A DNA stretch of 64,000 nucleotides from Bryobacteraceae bacterium (GCA_030041495.1 JASHNT010000140.1:1-64000); one strand, 5' to 3'; positions 39,775 through 49,096 are shown, numbered from the stretch's first letter. The notes: generated by a model from the sequence alone, not told the origin. Numbers and translations: made by a program.

Positions 39775-40301
39775 ATCGAAATCTCTCCAAATCGCCGCGA
39801 GAGCTTGTCGCGCAGCAGCTTCAAGGACCGGTGGATGTGCGCTTTAACGGTTCCCTCCGGCATTTCCAACACTTCGCCGATCTCGGCTACGTCCATGTCT
39901 TCCTGATAGCGCAGGATCATCACCAGCCGGGGGTGGTCCGGCAGAGTGCCGATCAACTGGCGCAGCGCCCCGGCGAGCATGGGATCGCCGGAGGGCGCGG
40001 GAGCGGCAGGCTCCCCGATATCGTCTAAAGCCCACAGCGGACGGGAGCGACGCTGACGATCGATGGATCGGTGCGCGGCCACCCGCCGCAGCCAATTGAC
40101 CACGTGCTGGGGCGATTCCAGCGTCGCCAGCGAGCGGTGCAGCGCTAAAAATACGTCCTGCGCGACTTCCTCGGCCGTTGCAACGTCCCGTAGGAACGCG
40201 TAGGCGATGCTGAACACCATGGCTTGATGCTTCCGCACCAACCCGGCAAAGGTGTCCTGAGCGGTTCCTTCGGCCTGGGCGTCCAGCACTTGTTGCGGCA
40301 T
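39771..40301 (-). CDS. ECF-family RNA polymerase sigma factor
   Basis: 176 residues. Region 2 shows FAGLVRKHQAMVFSIAYAFLRD and AEEVAQDVFLALHRSL; region 4 shows LPDHPRLVMILRYQEDMDVAEIGEVLEMPEGTVKAHIHRSL. It would direct transcription of an envelope-stress or surface regulon and is followed by a membrane protein in the anti-sigma position. ATG 40301 gives a normal N-terminus; an upstream in-frame start would add 22 residues. Confidence 0.93.
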   Translation of the reverse strand: MPQQVLDAQAEGTAQDTFAGLVRKHQAMVFSIAYAFLRDVATAEEVAQDVFLALHRSLATLESPQHVVNWLRRVAAHRSIDRQRRSRPLWALDDIGEPAAPAPSGDPMLAGALRQLIGTLPDHPRLVMILRYQEDMDVAEIGEVLEMPEGTVKAHIHRSLKLLRDKLSRRFGEISI

Positions 40302-40451
40302 GCTCTTACTGATGAATACGCGCCTGGGGCCCGCAGGGGCTGCACATATTTTGATGAATTCGCGCAAAACCCGAAAAAGGTAAACTATGTGCGGCGCGAA
40401 ACGGTTTCCGATCGTCTGGCGGTGAGCGGCGCACCCTTTGCGCTTGCAAAT

Positions 40452-41147
40452 TTAAAGAATATTGACTGCGCGGGCGGCGAGCAAGGCCAAAGTGGCGAGC
40501 GAGATGGACGCCTGCAACATCATCAAAACCTTGGCCCAGCGCGAGAGTACCGGAACGTCGGTGGGCGAAAACGCGGTACTGGTGTTGAAGGCGAGAAATA
40601 AATAATCGATGAAGCCGGGGCGCCAGTCCTGCTCGCCCATCTGCTCGCGTAGCGCGGGATCGAGCACCATTTGCGGAAACAGAAACGCGCCGTCGGTGTG
40701 CGCGCCCTGCAGGTCGCGCTGCGCGGGTCCTCCCGCATCCAGCCGCCAATACCAGGAAGCGAAGACCAGGATGTTGCTGGACCAAAGCAACACGGCCGAA
40801 AGCAGCATCTGGGCCGGCTGTTCCTTGTGCAGGAGCAAAGCGCGAATCAGGAGTCCCAAGGAGGTGACCATAGCCAGCGTCACCACGCCCAGCGCGGAAA
40901 AGCCGAGGAACATCGCTACCTTGTAGCGGCGGAGATGATGCAGCAAGATCGCTGGCCCGGCCAGCGCCGCGACGATCACCAGCAGCAGCCAATCCGGTCC
41001 CGGCGAGATCGAAGAGGGAAGCGCGAGATTCAGCCCGCTGACGGCGAGAAGAGCCACCACGACAGGCCACCGTGGCTCGGGCGGACGCGCGGGGCGGGAG
41101 GGATCCGGCCTGAGGCGATCCGGAAGGTGAATTTTCTTGATCTCCAT
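40452..41147 (-). CDS. Polytopic membrane protein, ion-channel-like C-terminus
   Basis: 231 residues with about five to six hydrophobic spans. The C-terminal STAFSPTDVPVLSRWAKVLM followed by a helix ending ARAVNIL resembles the outer pore/second helix region of the DUF1345/two-helix channel-like family, although the K+ selectivity filter TVGYG is not visible. Function is uncertain. It lies 19 bases after the DegT aminotransferase gene on the same strand. Confidence 0.65.
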   Translation of the reverse strand: MEIKKIHLPDRLRPDPSRPARPPEPRWPVVVALLAVSGLNLALPSSISPGPDWLLLVIVAALAGPAILLHHLRRYKVAMFLGFSALGVVTLAMVTSLGLLIRALLLHKEQPAQMLLSAVLLWSSNILVFASWYWRLDAGGPAQRDLQGAHTDGAFLFPQMVLDPALREQMGEQDWRPGFIDYLFLAFNTSTAFSPTDVPVLSRWAKVLMMLQASISLATLALLAARAVNIL

Positions 41148-41166
41148 TTTTCTGTTGTTGGCCGGC

Positions 41167-42276
41167 TTACTTCCAGGCGTTGATCACTTCGATGACCTTG
41201 GCAACCTCGTCGTCGGTCAAATAAGGGTGGATAGGCAGGCTGACTTCCGAGGCAGCGAAGCTTCGGGCTTGCTGGCAATCGTCCGCGAATTCGAAGGCGG
41301 CGTGAGCCATGACGGGTTGATCCGGGATGATGACCGGGTAGTGCCCACTCGGCATCACTCCGGCGGTCTTGAGATATTCTACAAACGCGGCCTTGCGCGC
41401 GGCGGTCACCAGAACCGGGAACAGGTGCCAGCTCGACTCCGACCCTTCGGGAGATCCGGCACAACGCACCTCAGCGTGGCGAATTCCGGCCAAGTAGCGT
41501 TGGGCGATGGCGCGGCGCCGTTCGATCCAGCGGCCGAGGCGCGGCAGCATGGCGTGACGCAGCACGGCGGCGTGCACTTCGTCCAAGCGGCTGTTGTAGC
41601 CGACCACTTCATGCCGGTATTTCGCGCTCTGGCCGTAGTCGCGCAGGGCAAGCGCTTGCGCGTGCCATTCGGCATTGCCGGTGAGTATTGCGCCGCCATC
41701 GCCCAGCGCGCCGAGGTTCTTGGTCGGGTAGAAGCTGGTCGCCGCGAATTGTCCGGCGGTGCCCGTAGCCTCGCTACGAAAGTGCGCGCCGATCGATTGC
41801 GCGCAATCCTCGACGATGTGCACGTTGAACTCCTCGCGCATGCGGCGCAGCGCGGCAACGTCGAGCGCGTGCCCGTACAAATGCACCGGAACGAAGAAGC
41901 GGATGTCGGGTCTGCGCCAGAGCAGGTCGCGACAGCGATCGAGGTTGAGCAATCCGTGCCCGTCGATATCGACAAAAACGGGCACCGCGCCCAGCTTCAG
42001 AATCGCGAGCGTGGTGGCGAAGGCGGAGAGAGGGGTGGTAAGCACGGAATCGCCGGACTGGCAGCCGAGGATGCGGAGCGAAAGTTCGATCGCATCGAGA
42101 CCGCTGGCGACACCGGCGACGTGCGGAATTCCCCAGTAGGCCGCAAGCGCGGCTTCGAAATCGCGCACTTCGTTGCCGAGGATGTACCAGCCGCTTTCGC
42201 CGACCTTGCGGAAGGCGGCCAGAGCGTCGCTCTCGATATCCCGCCATTGCCGCTCAAAATCGTTGGCCGGGATCAT
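41167..42276 (-). CDS. DegT/DnrJ/EryC1/StrS-family sugar aminotransferase
   Basis: A 369-residue PLP aminotransferase that aminates nucleotide-sugar keto groups. It has the PLP lysine in SFYPTKNLGALGDGGA, the substrate region VEDCAQSIGA, and YNSRLDEVHAAVL. The length is normal. Amino-sugars made by such enzymes feed surface polysaccharides, which fits the glycosyltransferase cluster at the other end of the window. No partner dehydratase or epimerase is adjacent. Confidence 0.93.
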   Translation of the reverse strand: MIPANDFERQWRDIESDALAAFRKVGESGWYILGNEVRDFEAALAAYWGIPHVAGVASGLDAIELSLRILGCQSGDSVLTTPLSAFATTLAILKLGAVPVFVDIDGHGLLNLDRCRDLLWRRPDIRFFVPVHLYGHALDVAALRRMREEFNVHIVEDCAQSIGAHFRSEATGTAGQFAATSFYPTKNLGALGDGGAILTGNAEWHAQALALRDYGQSAKYRHEVVGYNSRLDEVHAAVLRHAMLPRLGRWIERRRAIAQRYLAGIRHAEVRCAGSPEGSESSWHLFPVLVTAARKAAFVEYLKTAGVMPSGHYPVIIPDQPVMAHAAFEFADDCQQARSFAASEVSLPIHPYLTDDEVAKVIEVINAWK

Positions 42277-42372
42277 CTGATTGACAGTATACTGCCCGAG
42301 GCGTTTTGCTTTGTCCTCTGACGCCGCCTGTTCCGCCGCCGCATGAACGGCTGTCTACAATTGTGAGTAACT

Positions 42373-43053
42373 GTGTCTACGCAGACCATCCTGGTGATCG
42401 ACGACGACGAGAGCCTTCGCGACACCATCGGCTTGATGCTGGAAAAGGAGGGATTCCGGCCGCTGCTGGTGGCCGATGGTCTGAGAGGGCTGGAGCAGGC
42501 CTTCGCCGCCAAACCCAATCTGATCCTTGTCGATTTGCGCATGCCGGGTCTGGGCGGAGTGGATGTGTGCAAGCGGCTGCGAGCCGCCGGTTCGACGATT
42601 CCTGTGATCGTGCTGAGCGCGGTGGGGGATGAGATCGACAAAGTGCTGCTGCTTGAAATCGGCGCGGACGATTACGTGGTCAAGCCGTTCGGCACGCGCG
42701 AGCTTCTGGCGCGCATCCGGGCGCTGTTGCGGCGGACCGGGCAAGGGTCGCCGGCGGCGTTGAGCTTTGCCGACGTGGAGGTGGATCTGGACCAGAGGGT
42801 GGTCCGCAGGGCTTCCGACGAAGTGAAGATGACTCGCGCCGAATTCAACCTGCTGGCGTTCTTTCTGCAGAATCCGGGGCGGGCGCTGTCGCGCGACGTG
42901 ATTCTCAATTCGGTGTGGGGATATGAATCGTTCCCCAACACCCGCACCGTGGACGCTCACGTGGTGCGCTTGCGGCAGAAACTCGAACCGGAGCCGGAAA
43001 CGCCGCGGCATTTCCTGACCATGCACGGCGTAGGCTACCGGTTTCTCCCATGA
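42373..43053 (+). CDS. OmpR/KdpE-family response regulator
   Basis: A 226-residue two-domain regulator from GTG 42373. The receiver has the acidic pair near residue 10, phosphoacceptor D54, and K104 (YVVKPF). The winged-helix output domain carries TRAEFNLLAFFLQNPGRAL and VDAHVVRLRQKLE, followed by the conserved GVGYRF. A -10-like TACAAT lies about 12-18 bases upstream. It leads an operon with a second receiver, an outer-membrane barrel, a cupredoxin and the kinase (45580-47331), its probable partner. Confidence 0.93.
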   Translation: MSTQTILVIDDDESLRDTIGLMLEKEGFRPLLVADGLRGLEQAFAAKPNLILVDLRMPGLGGVDVCKRLRAAGSTIPVIVLSAVGDEIDKVLLLEIGADDYVVKPFGTRELLARIRALLRRTGQGSPAALSFADVEVDLDQRVVRRASDEVKMTRAEFNLLAFFLQNPGRALSRDVILNSVWGYESFPNTRTVDAHVVRLRQKLEPEPETPRHFLTMHGVGYRFLP

Positions 43054-43433
43054 CGGCCAGAGAGCGGACGGTCCTGGTAGTGGATGACGCCGAGGACTGC
43101 TTGGCGACGTTAGAGGTGGCGCTGCAGGCGGTCCCCGGAGTGGCGGTGTTGTCGGCGCGGACCGCAGAGCAAGCCTTGCAACTGCTGGCCTATCGCGCCG
43201 TGGATGCCGTGATTACGGATATTCATCTTCCCGCCATGAACGGCCTGGAATTTATTGCCGGCCTGCGACGGGAATCCCACCTGCGCGCGTTGCCGATTAT
43301 CGTGGTGAGCGCCGACCCGAATCCGGGCGGGCCGCGCGCCGCGCTCGAAGCCGGCGCCGATGCTTACTTTGCCAAACCATTCTCGCCCGGAGCTGTTCGC
43401 AAGAAAGTGGAGGAGCTGATTCATGCCAGGTAG
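43050..43433 (+). CDS. Single-domain response regulator (receiver only)
   Basis: 127 residues with only a receiver domain: D12-D13, phosphoacceptor D57, T/S switch in VVSADP, and K109 in FAKPF. No output domain. It overlaps the DNA-binding regulator by four bases and the next gene by 11. Receiver-only proteins act as phosphate sinks, phosphorelay intermediates or protein-binding switches; here it probably shares the same kinase. Confidence 0.9.
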   Translation: MTARERTVLVVDDAEDCLATLEVALQAVPGVAVLSARTAEQALQLLAYRAVDAVITDIHLPAMNGLEFIAGLRRESHLRALPIIVVSADPNPGGPRAALEAGADAYFAKPFSPGAVRKKVEELIHAR

Positions 43434-44886
43434 ACTAATCCCGACAAAGTCCTTGGCGCTTGTGTCCGCGTTGCTTGCCGTCTCCCTCGCTGACGCTCAA
43501 ACGCCCACCGAGCCGCAATCCTCAGAAATGCAACAAGTACTCCAGCGGTTGGACCGGCTAGAGGAGCAAAATCGCGAGTTGATGGAGGAGCTGCGGGCGC
43601 TGCGCCAGCAGCTCGCGGGGAACCAGCCGGCTCCGGCGAACCAGCCGGTGCAGGCCGCGGCCGCTCCCACGGCTCCGGCGGCGCCCCAGCCGGCCACGGG
43701 GACCGCGAGCCAGGCAGAGGCGCAGAATCAGGCTCCGCTTCAGGACCAGATGGAGGTGCAGGAGCAGCGCACCGCGCAGCTCGATCAGGAAAAGATTTCG
43801 ACGGATCACAAATTGCCGCTGACGCTCACGGGCATGCTGCTGGAAAACTCGTTCTGGACCGGGAAGGGCGCCGGTGGGCAGGCGAATCCCACCATCGCTC
43901 CGGAGCAAGCCGGTCCGGTGAACGCGGGCGCGACGTTCCGGCAGACTGTTCTGGGAGTGAAGTTCGATGGTCCGGACATTTTCGACGGCGGCAAAATTAC
44001 CGGCTCGGTTTATGCCGACTTTTTCGGCGGTCCCGGCACGCTGCTCAGCCAGTACGTGCGGTTGCGCGTGGCTTCGGTCAACGCCGCGTGGACGAACACC
44101 ACGGTGACCATCGCGCTGGATAAGCCGATCATCGCGCCGCGCGAACCGGATTCGCTGGCGCAGGTGGGTTTTTCTCCGCTGACCTCGGCCGGCAACCTGT
44201 GGCTGTGGCAGCCGCAAATCCGCGTGGAGCGGCGCTTTAACTTCGGAGCGAACGCGGGTTTGCGGGCGCAGGCAGGCGTGTATCAAACGGCCGAGAGCGG
44301 CACAGGCGAATCGGCCGAATACGAAAACTCGCTTGCGAGGGCGCGGCCGGGTTATGAGGGGCGGTTCGAGTTTTGGGCGGGTAACGAGAGCAACCGGCGC
44401 ATCGAGATCGCGCCGGGATTTCACGAGAGCGTATCGCACTTATTGGGACAGTCGGCCGCGGCGCAGGTTTTTTCGCTGGACTGGCTGATCCGTCCTTTTA
44501 GCCGGCTGGACTTCACGGGAGCGTTCTTTTACGGCGAGAACGTGGGAGTGTTGGGCGGACTGCAGCAGGGGCTCACCGTGCTGACGGATTACTACGGAAC
44601 TGTGGAAGTGCGCCCGGTTGGAGCCACCGGCGGGTGGGCGCAGGTTAAAGTGCGGCTGACTCCGCGGCTGACCATGAATCTTTATGGCGGGCAGGAGGAT
44701 GACCGCGCGAGCGACCTGCTGTTCGGCGAAATCGGCAAGAACCAAACCTATGCTGGAAACATCATGTACCGGTTTGGCTCGAACATTTTAGGGGCGTTCG
44801 AGACCTCGCAGACGCGCACGACCTACCTATTCTCGGGCACACGGATTTTCCCTCACTATGATCTGGCACTGGCGTATTTGTTTTAG
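43423..44886 (+). CDS. Outer-membrane beta-barrel protein with N-terminal coiled coil
   Basis: 487 residues. A signal peptide is followed by a leucine/glutamate heptad segment (VLQRLDRLEEQNRELMEEL), a Pro/Ala/Gln-rich linker (65-130) and about 350 residues of alternating beta strands ending in aromatic residues (...YDLALAYLF), the mark of an outer-membrane porin. The coiled coil probably trimerises or contacts peptidoglycan. It lies between two regulators and a cupredoxin gene, which suggests a metal or redox substrate. Confidence 0.8.
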   Translation: MPGRLIPTKSLALVSALLAVSLADAQTPTEPQSSEMQQVLQRLDRLEEQNRELMEELRALRQQLAGNQPAPANQPVQAAAAPTAPAAPQPATGTASQAEAQNQAPLQDQMEVQEQRTAQLDQEKISTDHKLPLTLTGMLLENSFWTGKGAGGQANPTIAPEQAGPVNAGATFRQTVLGVKFDGPDIFDGGKITGSVYADFFGGPGTLLSQYVRLRVASVNAAWTNTTVTIALDKPIIAPREPDSLAQVGFSPLTSAGNLWLWQPQIRVERRFNFGANAGLRAQAGVYQTAESGTGESAEYENSLARARPGYEGRFEFWAGNESNRRIEIAPGFHESVSHLLGQSAAAQVFSLDWLIRPFSRLDFTGAFFYGENVGVLGGLQQGLTVLTDYYGTVEVRPVGATGGWAQVKVRLTPRLTMNLYGGQEDDRASDLLFGEIGKNQTYAGNIMYRFGSNILGAFETSQTRTTYLFSGTRIFPHYDLALAYLF

Positions 44887-45583
44887 TCTGCCGCTGCTAT
44901 TTGTGCTGCCGGGTTGGGCTGCAACCGTGACCGGCAAGGTGGAGCTGCGCGATTCGCGCGAGGCAGCGGTGAGCAAGAAAATGGATTTTTCCGGCGTGGT
45001 GGTGTGGCTGGAGCCGACCGGCGCTCCGCCCGCGAAACCGTCGCCGCAGGCGCTGCACGCGCGGATGATCCAGAAAGACAAAACCTTCACTCCGCATGTG
45101 CTGGCGATTCCGGTGGGAGCCACGGTCGAGTTTCCCAACTTCGACCCGATTTTTCACAACGCCTTTTCCAACTACAACGGCAAGACCTTCGACCTGGGAC
45201 TTTACGCTCCGGGAACCTCCAAGAGCGTGGTGTTTTCGCGCCCCGGCATCGTGCGCGTGTTCTGCAACATCCACGCGACCATGAGCGCCGTCATCGCCGT
45301 GCTGGATACGCCGTACTTTGACGTGAGCAAGCGCAACGGAGCCTTCGAAATTGCCGGCGTGACGGATGGCGACTACCGCATGCACGTCTTTCACGAGCGC
45401 GCCACGGCGACGACCCTGAATACGCTAGACCGGCGGGTGACGGTCAACGGGCCGAACGTCACGTTGGGGCCCATTACGATATCCGAGGCCGGATATCTCC
45501 CGATCCCGCACATGAACAAATATGGGCATGACTATATGCCTCCACCCGACGATAATGGAGTCTATCCAGCGGTAAGAAAATGA
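44858..45583 (+). CDS. Secreted cupredoxin-like protein (MauL-type)
   Basis: A 241-residue exported protein (signal peptide through about residue 21). A type I copper site is visible: H100 (FHNAFSN), C136, H139 and M142 (VFCNIHATMSA). A carboxypeptidase-regulatory-like beta domain follows (KRNGAFEIAGVTDGDYRMHV). This resembles methylamine-utilisation MauL/plastocyanin-like proteins. It overlaps the barrel gene by 29 bases and the kinase by 4, so expression is tightly linked. It could carry electrons or sense copper for the adjacent kinase. Confidence 0.85.
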   Translation: MIWHWRICFSLPLLFVLPGWAATVTGKVELRDSREAAVSKKMDFSGVVVWLEPTGAPPAKPSPQALHARMIQKDKTFTPHVLAIPVGATVEFPNFDPIFHNAFSNYNGKTFDLGLYAPGTSKSVVFSRPGIVRVFCNIHATMSAVIAVLDTPYFDVSKRNGAFEIAGVTDGDYRMHVFHERATATTLNTLDRRVTVNGPNVTLGPITISEAGYLPIPHMNKYGHDYMPPPDDNGVYPAVRK

Positions 45584-47331
45584 AACCCGCCCGCAACTCA
45601 CGACCGGTGTCGTTGCTGTGGAAGATTCTGCTTTCCACCTCGATCTCCATTACGGCGTTGTTTGCAGTGCTGGGATGGTTTTTGCAGGAGCAGTTCGCGA
45701 GCGTCGCCAATTCGACCCTGGAGCAGGAGATGCGCGCCAGCTTTCAGGCGTACGATTCGCTGTGGAACGCGCGCGCGGATCAGCTCGCCACGGTGAGCCT
45801 GGCGTTGAGCCGCATGCCGCAGGTGCGTGCGGCGTTCGGCACCGGGGACCAGAACACGATTCGCGATTCGGCCAGCGAAGTCTGGGACAAGCTGGCGGAC
45901 CCGGAGACTCTCTTCCTGGTTTCGGATCCGGTCGGCAATGTCATCGCCTCGGTCGGCAAATCGGTGGACCTGGGACAGGCGCATTTCGTCACTGCCGCGG
46001 CGAAAACATTTCCGAAGCAGGCTCGCGGAATGGTGGTGTTGGGAGGGCGCTTGTACCAGATAGTGGTGACGCCCGTGTATGTCGCGAGCAGCCAGGGAGA
46101 GGCGCTTCTGGACGTGCTGGCAGCGGGATTCCCGGTGGATGACAGCCTGGGAGCCGAACTGAAAACCTCCACCGGAGGAAGCGATTTCGTGTTTCTGGTG
46201 AACGGGAAAGTGGCGGCGTCGACTCTAGACGGGTCTCATCTGGACGGCTCCTGGGCGCGGCAGACGGAAGCCGCCGAATTAGCCGCCGCGCACGGCCAAC
46301 AAGTCTCAATTGCCGGATCGGACTACTACCAGTTCACCGCTCCGCTGAACGACGTGCAGGGAAATCCCATGGGCGAGCTGCGGATTCTGCGCACGGCCGA
46401 TTCCGCGAGGGTCCGCATCGCGCAATTACGCCGCCGGCTGGTGATTTTATGGATCGCGGCGATGCTCGCCGGGATCCTCCTAACGTATCTGTTGGCGCGG
46501 AGGCTGCTGCGTCCGGTGGAGGCCTTGGACCGCGCGGCGGCGGAGATCGGCGAAGGGAATTACGACGTTCGCGTGCCGGTGCAGAGCCGCGACGAGATCG
46601 GGCGGCTGGCCGGCACGTTCAACGGTATGTGCGACTCCATTCGCCAAGGGCGAGAGGAATTGATCCGGCAGGAGCGTATCTCGACCATCGGGCGATTGTC
46701 CACGTCGATCATTCACGACCTGCGCAATCCGCTTGCGGCGATTTACGGCGGCGCGGAGATGCTGGTGGACACGGATCTTTCGCCGGAACAGGTGCGGCGG
46801 CTGGCGGCGAACATTTACCGCTCCTCGCGGCAGGTGCAGGACCTGCTCCAGGAGTTGGCCGACGTAACGGAGGGGCGCGGCCACGCGCGCGAGATTTGCC
46901 GCCTGCGGGAGGTGATCGCGGCTGCTTACGCTCCGGTTGCCGCGAATGCGGAGGCGCACCAGGTGCGCGTGAAGATCGACACGCCGGAGGATATCGAGCT
47001 GCCGCTGGACCGCTCGCCCATGGAGCGGGTGTTTCAAAACCTGATCTCGAACGCGGTGGAAGCGATGCCGGAAGGCGGATCGATTTCGATCCGGGCGGAG
47101 CGCGAGGATTCCTCCGTGCTGGTCAGCGTGGAGGACACAGGGCCGGGCATTCCGGCGTTGATCGCGCCGCAACTTTTCCAGCCATTCGTGACTGCGGGCA
47201 AGAAGAACGGCCTCGGCCTCGGGCTGGCGCTCTCGCGCAAGACGGTTCTGAGCCACGGCGGCGATTTGTGGACGGAAGAGGCCAACGGCGGAAAGAACGG
47301 CGCAAGATTCGTCATGCGGCTGCCGCTGTAG
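45580..47331 (+). CDS. Sensor histidine kinase with large periplasmic domain
   Basis: 583 residues. Membrane helices at about 14-34 and 286-308 flank a 250-residue periplasmic Cache-like sensor domain. HAMP (about 308-360), H379 in SIIHDLRNPLAAI, and a GHKL ATPase domain (LISNAVEAMPEGG, DTGPGIPAL, GLGLGLALSRKTVLSHGG) follow. It would phosphorylate the two regulators at the front of the operon. The signal may be delivered by the cupredoxin or barrel encoded immediately upstream. Confidence 0.92.
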   Translation: MKPARNSRPVSLLWKILLSTSISITALFAVLGWFLQEQFASVANSTLEQEMRASFQAYDSLWNARADQLATVSLALSRMPQVRAAFGTGDQNTIRDSASEVWDKLADPETLFLVSDPVGNVIASVGKSVDLGQAHFVTAAAKTFPKQARGMVVLGGRLYQIVVTPVYVASSQGEALLDVLAAGFPVDDSLGAELKTSTGGSDFVFLVNGKVAASTLDGSHLDGSWARQTEAAELAAAHGQQVSIAGSDYYQFTAPLNDVQGNPMGELRILRTADSARVRIAQLRRRLVILWIAAMLAGILLTYLLARRLLRPVEALDRAAAEIGEGNYDVRVPVQSRDEIGRLAGTFNGMCDSIRQGREELIRQERISTIGRLSTSIIHDLRNPLAAIYGGAEMLVDTDLSPEQVRRLAANIYRSSRQVQDLLQELADVTEGRGHAREICRLREVIAAAYAPVAANAEAHQVRVKIDTPEDIELPLDRSPMERVFQNLISNAVEAMPEGGSISIRAEREDSSVLVSVEDTGPGIPALIAPQLFQPFVTAGKKNGLGLGLALSRKTVLSHGGDLWTEEANGGKNGARFVMRLPL

Positions 47332-47339
47332 GCTAGGGG

Positions 47340-47882
47340 GTGGAAACGCGCCGTCTGAGGGAGCATGACGCGGAAGCTCTGTGGAAACTTCGCCTGGAGG
47401 CGCTCGAATCCGAGCCTTCGGCCTTCGGCGAAGCCCCGGAAGAGCACCGCAGCACATCCGTCGAACAACTTGCCGAGCGGCTGCGTAAGGGCGGGGACTC
47501 GAGCATGGTTTTCGGAGCCTTCGCGAGCGGCACGCTGGTCGGTATGATCGGGCTCTACCGCGTCGATCGCATCAAGCGCAGCCACAAAGCCGGAATCTGG
47601 GGGATGTTCGTCGCGCGAGAGCATCGCGGGTCGGGCGTTGGACGCATGTTGCTGGATGACGCGATTCGCGCGGCCAAGGCGATGCCGGGGGTTCGCACCG
47701 TGAATTTGTCGGTCATCACCGCCAATGCGGCAGCGCGGCAATTGTACTTAAGCGCCGGGTTCCGGGCTTACGGGTTGGAGCCGGGGGCGCTCAAAGCCGG
47801 CGAGGACTACTTCGACGAAGAGCACATGGCGCTGGAGTTGGGGAGCGCTATCTCCCCACCAGGTGCTCCGCGTCCACGTTGA
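47340..47882 (+). CDS. GNAT-family acetyltransferase
   Basis: 180 residues from GTG 47340: RRLREHDAEALWKLRLEALE, WGMFVAREHRGSGVGRMLLD (acetyl-CoA site), then VITANAAARQLYLSAGF. Typical single-domain GNAT; the substrate is unknown. It begins eight bases after the kinase gene, so it may be transcribed with that operon. Its 3' end overlaps the convergent secreted-protein gene by 35 bases. Confidence 0.88.
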   Translation: METRRLREHDAEALWKLRLEALESEPSAFGEAPEEHRSTSVEQLAERLRKGGDSSMVFGAFASGTLVGMIGLYRVDRIKRSHKAGIWGMFVAREHRGSGVGRMLLDDAIRAAKAMPGVRTVNLSVITANAAARQLYLSAGFRAYGLEPGALKAGEDYFDEEHMALELGSAISPPGAPRPR

Positions 47883-48594
47883 ACTCATTACAGACGTATT
47901 CGTGAATTTCCCAGTTCTGCATGAGCGTGAAGGTGCGCTTGAAGGTGTGCGGCGCGGTGAAGGCCTTGGGATCGTCGAGCGTGATTTCGACTTCCAGGTG
48001 GCCCAGATCCGGACGGCGGTAACGTTCGATGACGTGCAGGAGGTCGCTGTGGGGAAGGCCTTGCCCATTCAACCAGGTTTCATCGTTGAATCCGACGGTA
48101 TCGACCACCAGCGCGTCAGCTTCCCAGTGAGCGATGGAATCGCCCATCCACAGCGGCTCGAGATCCTTGGGATGGCCGCGGCCGTCCAGAAAAAATTGGC
48201 GATAGCTGTGCGTGTTACCTTCATCGAGCAGGACGACCAAAGTAGGCGTTTGCACGATCTTTTGCGGAAATGGGGAGATGCGCGGCACGCCCGCCGGCAG
48301 GCAACGGCTCTCGGGATCGTCCTTGCTCAGATTCGCACGGCGTTCTTTGTAGAGGGCGTCGGCCCAGGGCTGCAGCGGGATTTGTCCGATAGCGGCGAAG
48401 CCAAGGCCGGGATTCCACACGCCGGAGAGGTCGGGTTTGCCATCGGGCGTCCTGGGAGCGGGTCCTTCTGGCGGCGGCTGATCGAAAGGAGATTTGGATG
48501 AGGCCGCCGCGGCTGGCTGTGCGTACGCGCATGCCGCAGCGAAGGCGATCGCGAACCACGCCCGCGGGGCGGTGTCGAAAAAAGTCCGCGGCAT
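47848..48594 (-). CDS. Secreted protein with PDLSGVW motif
   Basis: 248 residues: signal peptide, then TPDGKPDLSGVWNPGLG, a motif of a secreted protein group expanded in Solibacter-like Acidobacteria. The mature part has LWMGDSIAHWEADALVVDTVGF and TFKRTFTLMQNWEIHEYVC. No enzymatic family is recognised. ATG 48594 is two bases after the DUF6152-like stop; the longer open frame upstream lies antisense to real coding. The pair is often encoded together. Confidence 0.75.
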   Translation of the reverse strand: MPRTFFDTAPRAWFAIAFAAACAYAQPAAAASSKSPFDQPPPEGPAPRTPDGKPDLSGVWNPGLGFAAIGQIPLQPWADALYKERRANLSKDDPESRCLPAGVPRISPFPQKIVQTPTLVVLLDEGNTHSYRQFFLDGRGHPKDLEPLWMGDSIAHWEADALVVDTVGFNDETWLNGQGLPHSDLLHVIERYRRPDLGHLEVEITLDDPKAFTAPHTFKRTFTLMQNWEIHEYVCNEFNVDAEHLVGR

Positions 48595-48596
48595 CG

Positions 48597-49022
48597 TCAC
48601 TTGGTGGAGGGTTCGTCGGCGGACGATCCGGCAAACACCTTGCGCCCGTCCGCCAGAATGATCAGCCGCGAATTGGCGTGTAGAGATCCGTCGGCCAGCG
48701 GCTTGCCGTCCTTGGCCAGGTAAGCTTCGACGGTGACCTGGTCGCCTTCCTTGAGCGAGTTCCTGGACCATCCGCGAATGGCGAGGGCGTTGGGGCTCAG
48801 CGATTCGAATGCCCACGTGGTGACTTTTCCGTCAAGGCCGGTGGATTCGACGTAGACGTAGGCGTGCGGGTTTACCCAGGCGACCTTTTTGACGACGCCC
48901 TTAATGGTCACCACCTTGCTGCCGTCGTATTCAGCTTGAAATGAATGGTGCGCCGAGGCGGGCAGTGCTGTCAAAGCCATACCGCAGGCCGCGAATAAGA
49001 TTGTCAGGGATGCTCGCGTCAC
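48597..49022 (-). CDS. DUF6152-like secreted protein
   Basis: 141 residues from GTG 49022 (GGGAGGTGGA just upstream). A signal peptide ends ...LPASAHHSFQAEYD, the hallmark HHSF start of this group, followed by KVVTIKGVVKKVAWVNPHAY, an OB-fold-like beta core. Function is unknown. It precedes and is coupled to the PDLSGVW protein; both are likely periplasmic. Confidence 0.8.
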   Translation of the reverse strand: MTRASLTILFAACGMALTALPASAHHSFQAEYDGSKVVTIKGVVKKVAWVNPHAYVYVESTGLDGKVTTWAFESLSPNALAIRGWSRNSLKEGDQVTVEAYLAKDGKPLADGSLHANSRLIILADGRKVFAGSSADEPSTK

Positions 49023-49096
49023 ACTCCACCTCCCGTTCAAAACGGATGGTAACGTAGGCGTCCCTGAGTTGACAAGCGGGCGATTTTTCGCGCACT

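Noticed and set aside
42285-42294. Palindrome CAGTATACTG in the divergent region upstream of the OmpR-type regulator
   Set aside because: A perfect 10-bp palindrome that holds a -10-like TATACT, but a single short site with no second copy; too likely by chance to call an operator.
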